A stretch of DNA of 13,710 nt from Treponema sp. UBA7590 (GTDB lineage: Bacteria; Spirochaetota; Spirochaetia; Treponematales; Treponemataceae): NCBI GenBank assembly GCA_002478955.1, contig DLKK01000099.1, positions 3,757 to 17,466 on the forward strand. The letters are read 5' to 3'. The notes beneath the pieces were generated by a model. It was not told the origin of the DNA, did no database searches, and was given only the letters and a program-made list of their open reading frames with translations. The translations under genes and the position numbers were made by a program. This document shows positions 1-5,522 of this stretch, one piece after another (the stretch's first letter is position 1; every line of letters begins with the position of its first letter).

Positions 1-2
1 AG

Positions 3-431
3 GACAGAATTTCCAAGGATGACTGCAAGAACGGATTTATCCTGGACGGTTTTCCACGCACAATTCCACAGGCTGAAATGTTTGTTTCTATTTGCCCGGA
101 AGTTGCTGTAGTAAATTTTCAGGCGGAAGATGAGCTTGTTATAAAAAGATTGAGCACAAGACGTGTCTGCAGAAACTGTGGCGCAAACTACAATGTCCTG
201 ACGCTTCCACCAAAAAAAGAAGGTGTTTGCGACAAGTGCGGCGGTGAAATTTACCAGCGCGATGACGACAAGCAGGAATCAATCCTGCACCGAATGGAAG
301 TTTACCGCGAGCAGACTGAACCGCTAATCAAATTCTACACAGAAATGGGAAAAATCTATAATTTCGATTCTGCAATTGAAACAAATGAACTTTTGAAAGA
401 GTTCAAGAAAGTCTTTCCTGTTGAAAAATAA
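3..431 (+). CDS. adk: Adenylate kinase, C-terminal part (5' end outside window)
   Basis: Adenylate kinase converts ATP plus AMP to two ADP in the cytoplasm. The reading frame is open from base 3, so the true start lies before the window; the ATG at 78 is internal. The visible 142 residues begin just before the hallmark GFILDGFPRT segment (the AMP-binding/CORE region). Next comes the LID domain, with CRNCGANYN and CDKCGGEIYQR. These four cysteines form the zinc-type LID of many bacterial adenylate kinases, rather than the Cys-free E. coli form. The conserved RDDD segment follows, where the arginine and aspartates contact nucleotide and LID, then a typical C-terminal helix. The N-terminal P-loop is not in the window. 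An intrinsic terminator follows the stop codon closely. Identity is seen directly from motifs and is very secure. Confidence 0.96.
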   Translation, partial: DRISKDDCKNGFILDGFPRTIPQAEMFVSICPEVAVVNFQAEDELVIKRLSTRRVCRNCGANYNVLTLPPKKEGVCDKCGGEIYQRDDDKQESILHRMEVYREQTEPLIKFYTEMGKIYNFDSAIETNELLKEFKKVFPVEK

Positions 432-444
432 CCAAATGTAATCT

Positions 445-488
445 GTGTCTTCCGCCAAAATCCAAGGGAATGGCGGAAGATGCTTTTT
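445..488 (+). terminator. Intrinsic terminator after adk, just ahead of the HD-GYP gene
   Basis: A perfect 10-bp inverted repeat, TCTTCCGCCA (448-457) and TGGCGGAAGA (471-480), has a 13-base loop. Three more outer pairs (445-447 with 481-483, two of them G-U) extend it, and the T-run at 484-488 follows. It ends 14 bases after the adk stop and only 19 bases before the next gene's ATG at 508. No room remains between hairpin and ribosome binding site for a promoter, so it may also act as an attenuator for the downstream gene. Confidence 0.85.
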
Positions 489-507
489 ATCGGGAGAGCA
501 GACAAGC

Positions 508-1851
508 ATGAACAGCGAGAACGACGAATTTTTTGAGAACAACACTTTCAAGATAAATCAGCTTGTGACAAAAATTTTGATTTTGCTGAATTTACTGGCG
601 CCGGTATTCGCGTTTCTCTCCTATTTTAACATTTTCCAGATTGAAAAAAAGTTTATTATTTTTACCGAGGCGCTGATTCTTCCTTTTTCGGTTATAACTT
701 TAGTCCTTGTCTACGGCTTTAATTCACCAAAGTTCAAGGAAAAACATCCGGAGGCTTACGAGAGTATCCAGAATTCCGCGAAATATTTCGGGCTTCTTGG
801 CGCATCTTACGTGCTTGCGCTTTTGGGAACGAACGCACATATTGGAATTTACATTGGATACAGCCTGATTGTGTTCTTAAGTTGCCTTTATTACGACGTA
901 AAGCTTACGCTTTTTTTGTCTGCCGTAAATTATATCGCAATGATTTTTTCTCAATACGGAAAATCCTTGAACCGTTTTAAGGAAGGAATTACGTTTGGCT
1001 CATCGCCGTTGGCCGACTGCATTTCTTTTTCTGCGGGTTTTACAATTGAATTTGTATTCGTTGTGCTGATTGCATACAATATGGCAAAAAGAAACAGCAA
1101 GACGCTTCATTCGGCAATTGACCGTAACAAGAGACTTGAGCAGACTCAGCTTGATTTTATGAAATTTGTTCCGCTTGTGCTGAAAAAACACGAGCTTGTC
1201 ACAGGGTTCCATGTTGAGCACACCGTTGAATATGTCAGGATGCTCTGCAAAAAACTGAAATCAGAAGGCTATTATAAGGACGAGCTTTCCAATAAAAATA
1301 TCGAGATTTTTTCAGCGGCGGCAAACTTGCACGATATTGGAAAAATTTATATTCCAGACCATATTCTTATGAAACCTGGAAAGTTTACTCCGCAAGAATT
1401 TGAGATGATGAAAAAACACCCGGAAATCGGATGCGAAATAATAAATGCTATGCCAAAAATCTACAACGGAGAATTTAACAAGGTTGCGGCGCAGATGGCT
1501 TTGTGTCATCATGAGCGATACGATGGAACCGGCTACCCAAACAAGCTGCAGGGAAGTGAAATTCCGCTATGCGCAAGAATAATGGCGGTTGCGGATGTTA
1601 CAGACGCGCTTTTAAGCTACCGGCCATACAAACAGGCTTTTTCAATTGAAAAGACAATGCAGATTATCCAGGAAGGCAAAGGAACCCAGTTTGAACCTGT
1701 AATCGCGGACGCAATGATTCAGCTAAAGGATGAAGTAAAAAAATATGCAGAAGAACGGGCCGCCAGCGAAAAAGAACTTATCATAAAAGAGACACGATGG
1801 CGTGAACAGGAACGCGAAAGTCTTTTGCGCGGGCAGACAGTTTCCGAATAG
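508..1851 (+). CDS. Membrane-anchored HD-GYP domain protein, probable cyclic-di-GMP phosphodiesterase
   Basis: Predicted to hydrolyse the second messenger cyclic-di-GMP at the inner face of the cytoplasmic membrane. The 447-residue product has an acidic N-terminus and about six hydrophobic segments between residues 18 and 192 with no recognisable periplasmic sensor domain. A short linker or coiled stretch (195-228) leads to the HD-GYP domain (about 229-405). Metal and signature residues are visible: H238, HDIGK with H275-D276, H304, HHERYDGTGYP with H334-H335 and GYP at 342-344, then D363 and RPY at 372-374. The C-terminal 40 residues are charged and helical. The start is ATG 508, preceded by GGGAGAGC at a good distance. 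An in-frame GTG at 445 exists but lies inside the terminator hairpin, so it was not chosen. The signal sensed by the membrane region is unknown. The gene converges with ilvB, with 4 bases between stops. Confidence 0.9.
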   Translation: MNSENDEFFENNTFKINQLVTKILILLNLLAPVFAFLSYFNIFQIEKKFIIFTEALILPFSVITLVLVYGFNSPKFKEKHPEAYESIQNSAKYFGLLGASYVLALLGTNAHIGIYIGYSLIVFLSCLYYDVKLTLFLSAVNYIAMIFSQYGKSLNRFKEGITFGSSPLADCISFSAGFTIEFVFVVLIAYNMAKRNSKTLHSAIDRNKRLEQTQLDFMKFVPLVLKKHELVTGFHVEHTVEYVRMLCKKLKSEGYYKDELSNKNIEIFSAAANLHDIGKIYIPDHILMKPGKFTPQEFEMMKKHPEIGCEIINAMPKIYNGEFNKVAAQMALCHHERYDGTGYPNKLQGSEIPLCARIMAVADVTDALLSYRPYKQAFSIEKTMQIIQEGKGTQFEPVIADAMIQLKDEVKKYAEERAASEKELIIKETRWREQERESLLRGQTVSE

Positions 1852-1855
1852 CGGC

Positions 1856-3631
1856 TTAATCCCTGATGCTGTCTATGTTGGCTTTTCCGCCTGGAACAAA
1901 TGGAAGAACATTTTCTTCCGGATCAACGCGGACACGCACAAAGCACGGCTTATTTTTTCTTTCCGGGGAAAAAGCTTTTTTATACCATTCCGGATCAGAA
2001 TCCGCATCAATAGCTTCAATTCCAAAACCTTCCGCAATTTTTAAAAGATCAGGCGAAGCAATAAATTCGCTGGCAGAATAGTTTTTTTCAAAAAGGAATT
2101 TCTGCTGCTGGTAAACCATTCCAAGCGTTCCGTTCTCAAAAACAATGACAGTTACAGCAAGATTATTTTCAGCAAGCGTCGCAAGTTCCTGGATATTCAT
2201 CATTATTGAGCCGTCACCTGAAAAACATACAACACGTTTTTTTGGATTTGACATTGCCGCACCCAAAGCAGCAGGCAGCCCGAATCCCATTGTTCCAAGA
2301 CTTCCAGAAGTAAGAAAAGTCCGAGGTTCTTCAACAGGATAATATTGAGCCGCAAACATCTGATGCTGGCCAACATCCGTTGTAACAAGCAAATCCGTTT
2401 TTTTTGTTCCGGCTTTTTCCGCAAGTCCAGGAATTGACGCAATAAAAGCGCGAGGATTTACGCTGTTCCTGAAATTTCCGTTCTTTTCGTTTTCTTTTGG
2501 AGAGCCACAGACAAGCGAGGAATTTTCCTTGTTGATTCTGATGATTTTTTCGCACCAGGAAATACGCTCGCCTTCAGAAGATTTTTCTTTTTCAGATGAC
2601 GAATTTAATTTTTTTTCCAAACAAGAAGTAAGCTCCGGAAAAACCGACTCAACTTTCGCAACAATACTTAAATTTGACGGAAGAATCTTGTTTATTTCAG
2701 CCGCGTCAACATCAATGTGAATTATTTTTGCATTCGGACAGAATTTAGAGACAACACCTGTAGCGCGGTCATCAAAACGAACGCCTGCCGCAATAACCAA
2801 GTCACTTTCGTTCATTGCAACGTTCGCCGCATAACTTCCGTGCATTCCGACCATTCCAGCAAAATCCAAATCAGAATGAGGGACACAACCCAAGCCCATC
2901 AGCGAAGAAACAACCGGAAGACGGTAAACTTTTTTGAATGCCCGGATTGCCTTTGAAGCCGCAATTGTATTGCAGCCGCCACCAAGATAAAGACATGGCT
3001 TTTTTGCATTTAAAAGAAAATCCGTCGCCCGGTCAAGAAGAATTTTCATCTCATCAGATTTTGTGTGGAAGCGAACCGATTTTTCTTCCGACAGAGGCTT
3101 TCTTATTTCCGGCCATTTTTCAAATTCATATTCCGCAAGCTGAATGTTACGTGGCACATCAATAAGAACAGGTCCAGGTCGGCCATTCATTGCAATTTCA
3201 AACGCATCTGGAATCGCAGTAAAAAGTTCCGCAACATTTTTTATCATTACGCTGTGTTTTGTAATCGGAAAAGAAAGCCCGAAAGTGTCAGCCTCCTGAA
3301 AAGCGTCAGTTCCAATAAGGTTTGTGTTTACCTGCCCTGTAATTGCGATGATTGGAATTGAGTCCGAGCGAGCGTCTGCAACTGCGGTCAAAAGATTCAT
3401 TGCGCCCGGGCCGCTAGTTGCCATGCACACCGCCGGAAGCCCAGTTGTACGAGCGATCCCCTGCGCAAAAAATCCGGCAGCCTGCTCCTGGCGCACAAGC
3501 ACGTGATGAATATTGCTTCTGGTAAGTTCGTCATACAAAGGAAGAATAGAACCACCTGGAATTCCTGCAACAGTTTTTATTCCGTGCATTTCCAACAATT
3601 TTACAATAATATGAGCGCCAGTCTTTTTCAT
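1856..3631 (-). CDS. ilvB: Acetolactate synthase, large catalytic subunit
   Basis: Thiamine-diphosphate enzyme of branched-chain amino acid synthesis. It condenses two pyruvates to acetolactate, or pyruvate with 2-oxobutyrate to acetohydroxybutyrate. Three domains are seen in order: the N-terminal TPP-binding PYR domain with catalytic glutamate E49 (RQEQAAGF) and GTDAFQE at 107-113; the central FAD-contacting domain with GVRFDDR at 283-289; and the C-terminal TPP domain with GDGS at 472-475, N500 and MVYQQQ at 505-510. At 591 residues it is slightly longer than the usual 560-575, with Ser/Lys-rich linker insertions near 340-357 and 371-390. ATG 3631 is preceded by TAGGAG at 5 bases spacing. 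No small regulatory subunit (ilvN) or other ilv gene is adjacent. Upstream lies an attenuator with a Val/Leu/Ile-rich leader peptide, which supports a biosynthetic rather than a catabolic (AlsS) role. Confidence 0.95.
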   Translation of the reverse strand: MKKTGAHIIVKLLEMHGIKTVAGIPGGSILPLYDELTRSNIHHVLVRQEQAAGFFAQGIARTTGLPAVCMATSGPGAMNLLTAVADARSDSIPIIAITGQVNTNLIGTDAFQEADTFGLSFPITKHSVMIKNVAELFTAIPDAFEIAMNGRPGPVLIDVPRNIQLAEYEFEKWPEIRKPLSEEKSVRFHTKSDEMKILLDRATDFLLNAKKPCLYLGGGCNTIAASKAIRAFKKVYRLPVVSSLMGLGCVPHSDLDFAGMVGMHGSYAANVAMNESDLVIAAGVRFDDRATGVVSKFCPNAKIIHIDVDAAEINKILPSNLSIVAKVESVFPELTSCLEKKLNSSSEKEKSSEGERISWCEKIIRINKENSSLVCGSPKENEKNGNFRNSVNPRAFIASIPGLAEKAGTKKTDLLVTTDVGQHQMFAAQYYPVEEPRTFLTSGSLGTMGFGLPAALGAAMSNPKKRVVCFSGDGSIMMNIQELATLAENNLAVTVIVFENGTLGMVYQQQKFLFEKNYSASEFIASPDLLKIAEGFGIEAIDADSDPEWYKKAFSPERKNKPCFVRVRVDPEENVLPFVPGGKANIDSIRD

Positions 3632-3660
3632 AAAAACTCCTATAATTCTAACCTGAAAAT

Positions 3661-3685
3661 AAAAAAGCCCTCCGTCAGGAGAGCT
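3661..3685 (-). terminator. Attenuator terminator in the ilvB leader
   Basis: On the minus strand an 8-bp stem, AGCTCTCC with GGAGGGCT (one G-U pair), has a TGAC loop and a following run of six T. It lies 30 bases upstream of the ilvB start, inside its untranslated leader, where an unconditional terminator would make no sense. The ascending arm and loop contain CCTGAC (3674-3679 on the minus strand), which can pair instead with GTCAGG at 3722-3727, the antiterminator. Confidence 0.85.
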
Positions 3686-3727
3686 TCTTTCAGTATATAA
3701 ATTTCACATATACACAAGTCGCCTGAC

Positions 3728-3790
3728 CTAACCCAAGTTAGATTTAATGACGAGCACGACTTTTAGTGTATTTGTAAAAATTGAATTCAT
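3728..3790 (-). CDS. ilvL: ilvB leader peptide (attenuator, 20 residues)
   Basis: A 20-codon open frame upstream of ilvB contains the run Leu-Lys-Val-Val-Leu-Val-Ile (codons CTA AAA GTC GTG CTC GTC ATT, ending at 3746), precisely the amino acids whose synthesis ilvB serves. The TAG stop at 3728-3730 directly abuts GTCAGG (3722-3727), which is complementary to CCTGAC in the terminator stem and loop. CTAAC/GTTAG (3737-3741 with 3728-3732) can form a competing short hairpin. A ribosome stalled on the Val/Ile codons would cover CTAAC and free GTCAGG to block the terminator. A ribosome reaching the stop would cover GTCAGG and let the terminator form. No Shine-Dalgarno sequence precedes the ATG, but the promoter suggests a transcript starting at about this ATG. 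The codons and pairings are seen in the sequence; the mechanism is inferred from known ilv and leu attenuators. Confidence 0.72.
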   Translation of the reverse strand: MNSIFTNTLKVVLVIKSNLG

Positions 3791-3797
3791 ATTATAA

Positions 3798-3826
3798 ATT
3801 ATTGCGTTTTTTTCAAGTTTTGTCTA
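3798..3826 (-). promoter_or_regulatory. Probable ilvB leader promoter
   Basis: On the minus strand TAGACA (3826-3821, five of six to TTGACA), a 17-bp spacer and AATAAT (3803-3798, five of six to TATAAT) form a good sigma-70-type promoter. The expected start of transcription falls at about 3790-3792, on or one or two bases before the leader peptide ATG. A perfect TATAAT a few bases further downstream (3796-3791) has no well-spaced -35 box and would start transcription inside the leader, so it is the weaker choice. Confidence 0.55.
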
Positions 3827-3894
3827 TGGGGAGATTTTTCGATGCACGAACAGGGGAACGAGGAAACACGTTTCTCTATATGAATATTTTTCAT
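3799..3894 (-). CDS. Possible 31-codon ORF or relic of a lost gene start
   Basis: A GGAGG (3899-3903) stands 4 bases before an ATG at 3894, opening a 31-codon frame beginning MKNIHIEKR. The product is Cys/Pro/Lys-containing and unlike anything I recognise. The frame runs through the proposed ilvB promoter. The ribosome binding site follows the end of the broken glycosyltransferase, so this may be the surviving start of the next gene of a former polysaccharide operon, now fused to unrelated sequence. There is no evidence that it makes a functional product. Confidence 0.2.
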   Translation of the reverse strand: MKNIHIEKRVSSFPCSCIEKSPHRQNLKKTQ

Positions 3895-3923
3895 TATTCC
3901 TCCATTAAGAAGAGTCAACATTC

Positions 3924-4330
3924 TTAAATTAATAACCCATAGTTATCCAAACTGCAATTATTTTTTACCCAATTCTTTCCAATTTTAGCAATTTTAAAAA
4001 GTTCATCTGTGTTTCTTAGGGCCAAATTTAAAATTTCAGCAAGTTTATAATCATCTGCCTCAAATTCCAAAGTAAAGTTTTCACACTTTTTTATACTGAA
4101 CAGTAGGCGGATTATGAACTGTAGCAACAACACGAATCTTTAAAAATTTTGCCGCCAAAAGATTTTTTATTATAATCCATCAAATAATTTAAATTATTAT
4201 CAACACGATTTTTATAAAGAGAAAATCTATCACTATTTATATTTTTGTCTTTACAATACAAAGACAAATTATCAAAGACTTTCTCCGCACCACCTGTTTT
4301 ATACACATCGATAAGTTGCAAAATTCTCAT
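3924..4330 (-). pseudogene. GT4 glycosyltransferase remnant, N- and C-terminal ends only, in three frames
   Basis: The 5' part (4330 to about 4136) encodes a typical GT4 glycosyltransferase N-terminus, with MRILQLIDVYKTGGAEKVF and an AGAGGA ribosome binding site upstream. Near 4130 the reading shifts to a second frame that continues as RVVATVHNPPTVQYKKV, a plausible GT4 continuation, and then stops. From about 4095 a third frame encodes a typical GT4 C-terminal helix segment, with LAEILNLALRN followed by GKNWVKNNCSLDNY. An intact enzyme is about 350 residues; only about 130 remain, and the whole donor-binding domain core is missing. This is therefore a decayed gene with a frameshift and a large internal deletion. 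It was probably once part of the polysaccharide locus that begins to its right. Confidence 0.75.
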
Positions 4331-4381
4331 AACTTTACTAATTCCTCTTTACAGAAAAATATAAATTACCAAAAAAAGATT

Positions 4382-4667
4382 TTAAATTATAGATATTTCT
4401 GATTCTTTTTGTTCAAGATTTTTTTTCCAATAGTTTCTAGTTTTGTTATTATTTCCAGCGGCACCTAAAGCATTATTTCCATGCTGAACGCCACGGCTAG
4501 GCATTATAACTTTCAGGTTCGGAATCTGCCTTTTCAGCTCCGAAATGTTTTCTATGAAAAAATCATGGCCTTTGCGCGGAATGAACTCCGCAATGCAAAG
4601 GATTATAAAGTCGCTAGAATCGTATTTGTATTTTGAGCGGAGTGTGAGTTTTTCTTGTTCAACTATT
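4382..4667 (-). pseudogene. GT4 glycosyltransferase fragment (start of the donor-binding domain)
   Basis: Immediately after the toxin relic the frame encodes LRSKYKYDSSDFIILC, IAEFIPRKGHDFF and ISELKRQIPNLKVIMPSRG. This is the opening of the C-terminal Rossmann domain of a GT4 glycosyltransferase, where the enzyme usually reads PGRG. The acceptor-binding N-terminal domain is absent. After PSRG the sequence (about 4382-4490) becomes Asn/Lys-rich, with NNALGAAGNNNKTRNYWKKN, and no longer resembles GT4, so a second junction probably lies there. An ATG at 4732 would place the fragment in a longer frame overlapping the toxin relic, but that stretch is unrelated and probably chance. Whether this piece and the one at 3924-4330 come from the same ancestral gene cannot be told from the sequence. 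Confidence 0.65.
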
Positions 4668-4793
4668 TTATTTTCTAAACAAATCGGAGTGAGAGCCTGT
4701 TGCTGTCGCAGAAAGAATAAGCTCGTTTTCAAAAATCTGACACATCAAAAGCCAGTCAGATTTCATTCGATTTGTGTAGACAATCTCGTACAA
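4668..4793 (-). pseudogene. YafQ/RelE-type toxin with its middle deleted
   Basis: The frame starts at TTG 4793, one base after the antitoxin stop, with GGAGG six bases upstream. It encodes only 41 residues: MYEIVYTNRMK joined directly to SDWLLMCQIFENELIL and ATGSHSDLF. The first block matches the N-terminus, and the second the C-terminal strands, of YafQ-like mRNA interferases, which are about 90 residues long. About 50 central residues are missing. Family knowledge places catalytic His residues in the lost part, while the later Asp-Trp, His and Phe (in DWLL and SHSDLF) remain. Both ends stay in frame, so a short peptide could still be made, but an active nuclease is unlikely. It follows the RelB/DinJ antitoxin gene in the usual order. 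Confidence 0.75.
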
Positions 4794-4794
4794 A

Positions 4795-5058
4795 TCAATC
4801 CTCCAGCATAGAAGCCACTGCCTCTTGTGCAGTTTTAAAAGGTCTGTGCAGATTCATACGATTCCGACTGTCAGAAACCGCCGTTTCCAATGAAAGCGAA
4901 TCAGTTTTGTGCCTCACAGCAAAAGGAAGTCCGTTGTTTTCTATTGAGGAAGCAAGAAAAATGCGGACTGCCGTTGAAGTGTCCAGCCCCAGCGATGAAA
5001 AAAGAGCGTCAGCTTTTGCCTTCAAGGAATTGTCCACACGTAGTTGAAGCGTTGCCAT
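4795..5058 (-). CDS. RelB/DinJ family antitoxin
   Basis: The 87-residue protein has the N-terminal ribbon-helix-helix DNA-binding region of RelB/DinJ antitoxins: the strand ATLQLRVDNSLKAKAD, then LFSSLGLDTSTAVRIFL and the family-typical NNGLPFAVR near residues 60-68. The C-terminal half is the toxin-wrapping region. These antitoxins neutralise the toxin and repress their own promoter. ATG 5058 is preceded by AGAGG at 7 bases spacing. A promoter with a palindrome over its -10 lies just upstream (5068-5105). The following toxin gene lacks its centre, so this looks like an orphaned antitoxin. It could still bind its own operator or neutralise a related toxin elsewhere in the cell. The identification is from family pattern and is fairly secure. 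Confidence 0.85.
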   Translation of the reverse strand: MATLQLRVDNSLKAKADALFSSLGLDTSTAVRIFLASSIENNGLPFAVRHKTDSLSLETAVSDSRNRMNLHRPFKTAQEAVASMLED

Positions 5059-5067
5059 AGCATACCT

Positions 5068-5105
5068 CTTAATTACAAATTAAGACATTTTTATTGAGTT
5101 GTCAA
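5068..5105 (-). promoter_or_regulatory. Antitoxin promoter with overlapping palindromic operator
   Basis: On the minus strand a perfect TTGACA (5105-5100), a 17-bp spacer and TAATTT (5082-5077) form a promoter. A perfect 7-bp inverted repeat with a 3-base centre, CTTAATT-TGT-AATTAAG (5084-5068), covers the -10 box and lies 9 bases before the antitoxin ATG. This is the expected place for an operator bound by a ribbon-helix-helix antitoxin. The binding itself is inferred. Confidence 0.6.
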
Positions 5106-5113
5106 CACAAACA

Positions 5114-5187
5114 TCATTCGCAGCAAAAAGTATGCCCCTACATTTTCTTCACAAATTCGTAGTCAATCGTGCGGCGCAAGCCTTCCT
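5114..5187 (-). pseudogene. Relic of the 3' end of a second epimerase gene
   Basis: These bases are a diverged copy of the last part of the epimerase gene at 5990-7111. Bases 5117-5187 match 5993-6063 at about 61 of 71 positions without gaps. Translated, the relic reads EGLRRTIDYEFVKKM, a TAG stop, then GHTFCCE and a stop, against EGLRRTIDYEFVKKVQGHTFSCE in the intact gene. The in-frame stop and the absence of any upstream part mark it as dead. It shows that a second, related epimerase copy once stood here, or that the end of the gene was duplicated when the toxin-antitoxin modules arrived. Confidence 0.8.
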
Positions 5188-5283
5188 GTCTGAGATTGTA
5201 ATATGCCCTACTTTCTTTTTATAAAAGGCAAATGCCTTAACAACTTTTCAGAATGAAAATAAAATCAATCCATAATATATTTA

Positions 5284-5312
5284 TTGCAGATACAACAAAT
5301 ATGTTGTATAAT
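5284..5312 (+). promoter_or_regulatory. hicAB promoter with internal palindrome
   Basis: A perfect TATAAT (5307-5312) sits 17 bp after TTGCAG (5284-5289), a weak -35. Between and overlapping them is a perfect 7-bp inverted repeat, TACAACA-AATA-TGTTGTA (5291-5308), which reaches into the -10 box. HicB proteins with a helix-turn-helix domain repress their own operon, so this is the likely operator. The expected transcript start is about 5319, which coincides with the hicA ATG, so the hicA message may be leaderless. Confidence 0.6.
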
Positions 5313-5318
5313 CTATAT

Positions 5319-5522
5319 ATGGGAATGACAGCAAAACAAGTAATAAAAATTTTAAAGAAATATGGCTGGAGATTAAATCGAATTCGTGGTTCTCATCATG
5401 TTTTTGTAAAAGATGGAGTTAAAAGACCTGTTGTTGTTCCTGTCCATGGAAATACGGATTTAGGAAATTTTGCAGTAGATATATTAGAAGAAGCTGGAAT
5501 TACAGAAGGAGGCTCAAAATGA
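5319..5522 (+). CDS. hicA: HicA toxin (mRNA interferase)
   Basis: A 67-residue HicA protein: a small basic double-stranded-RNA-binding-like fold that cleaves mRNA when not bound by HicB. Family features are TAKQVIKILKKYGW at the N-terminus, RIRGSHHVF with the catalytic histidine region at 24-27, then VVVPVHGNTDLG and a C-terminal helix NFAVDILEEAGI. The start could be ATG 5319 or ATG 5325, two codons later. An in-frame ATG at 5253 exists but lies upstream of the promoter, and its extra 22 residues do not resemble HicA. No clear Shine-Dalgarno precedes either start, in keeping with a possibly leaderless transcript. The stop overlaps the hicB start (ATGA). All expected residues are present, so it should be functional. 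Confidence 0.88.
   Translation: MGMTAKQVIKILKKYGWRLNRIRGSHHVFVKDGVKRPVVVPVHGNTDLGNFAVDILEEAGITEGGSK

Noticed and set aside
445..507. GTG start at 445 extending the HD-GYP protein by 21 residues
   Set aside because: The extension is the translation of the terminator hairpin, and ATG 508 has a good ribosome binding site.
1835..1874. Inverted repeat AGACAG/CTGTCT across the convergent stop codons of the HD-GYP and ilvB genes
   Set aside because: Only 6 bp with a 28-base loop and no T-run; likely chance. No convincing terminator was found for either gene here.
1866..3700. Many plus-strand open frames across ilvB
   Set aside because: They are antisense shadows of a highly conserved enzyme gene and encode no recognisable motifs.
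3905..3927. Inverted repeat TTAAGAA/TTCTTAA after the GT4 remnant
   Set aside because: AT-only 7-bp stem without a U-run on either strand; too weak to call a terminator.
4671..4732. ATG 4732 as the start of the GT4 fragment
   Set aside because: This stretch is the toxin relic in another frame; GT4 similarity begins only near 4660.
5223..5242. Small hairpin AAGGC-AAAT-GCCTT upstream of hicA
   Set aside because: Five-base stem with no U-tail and no conserved context; expected by chance in such sequence.
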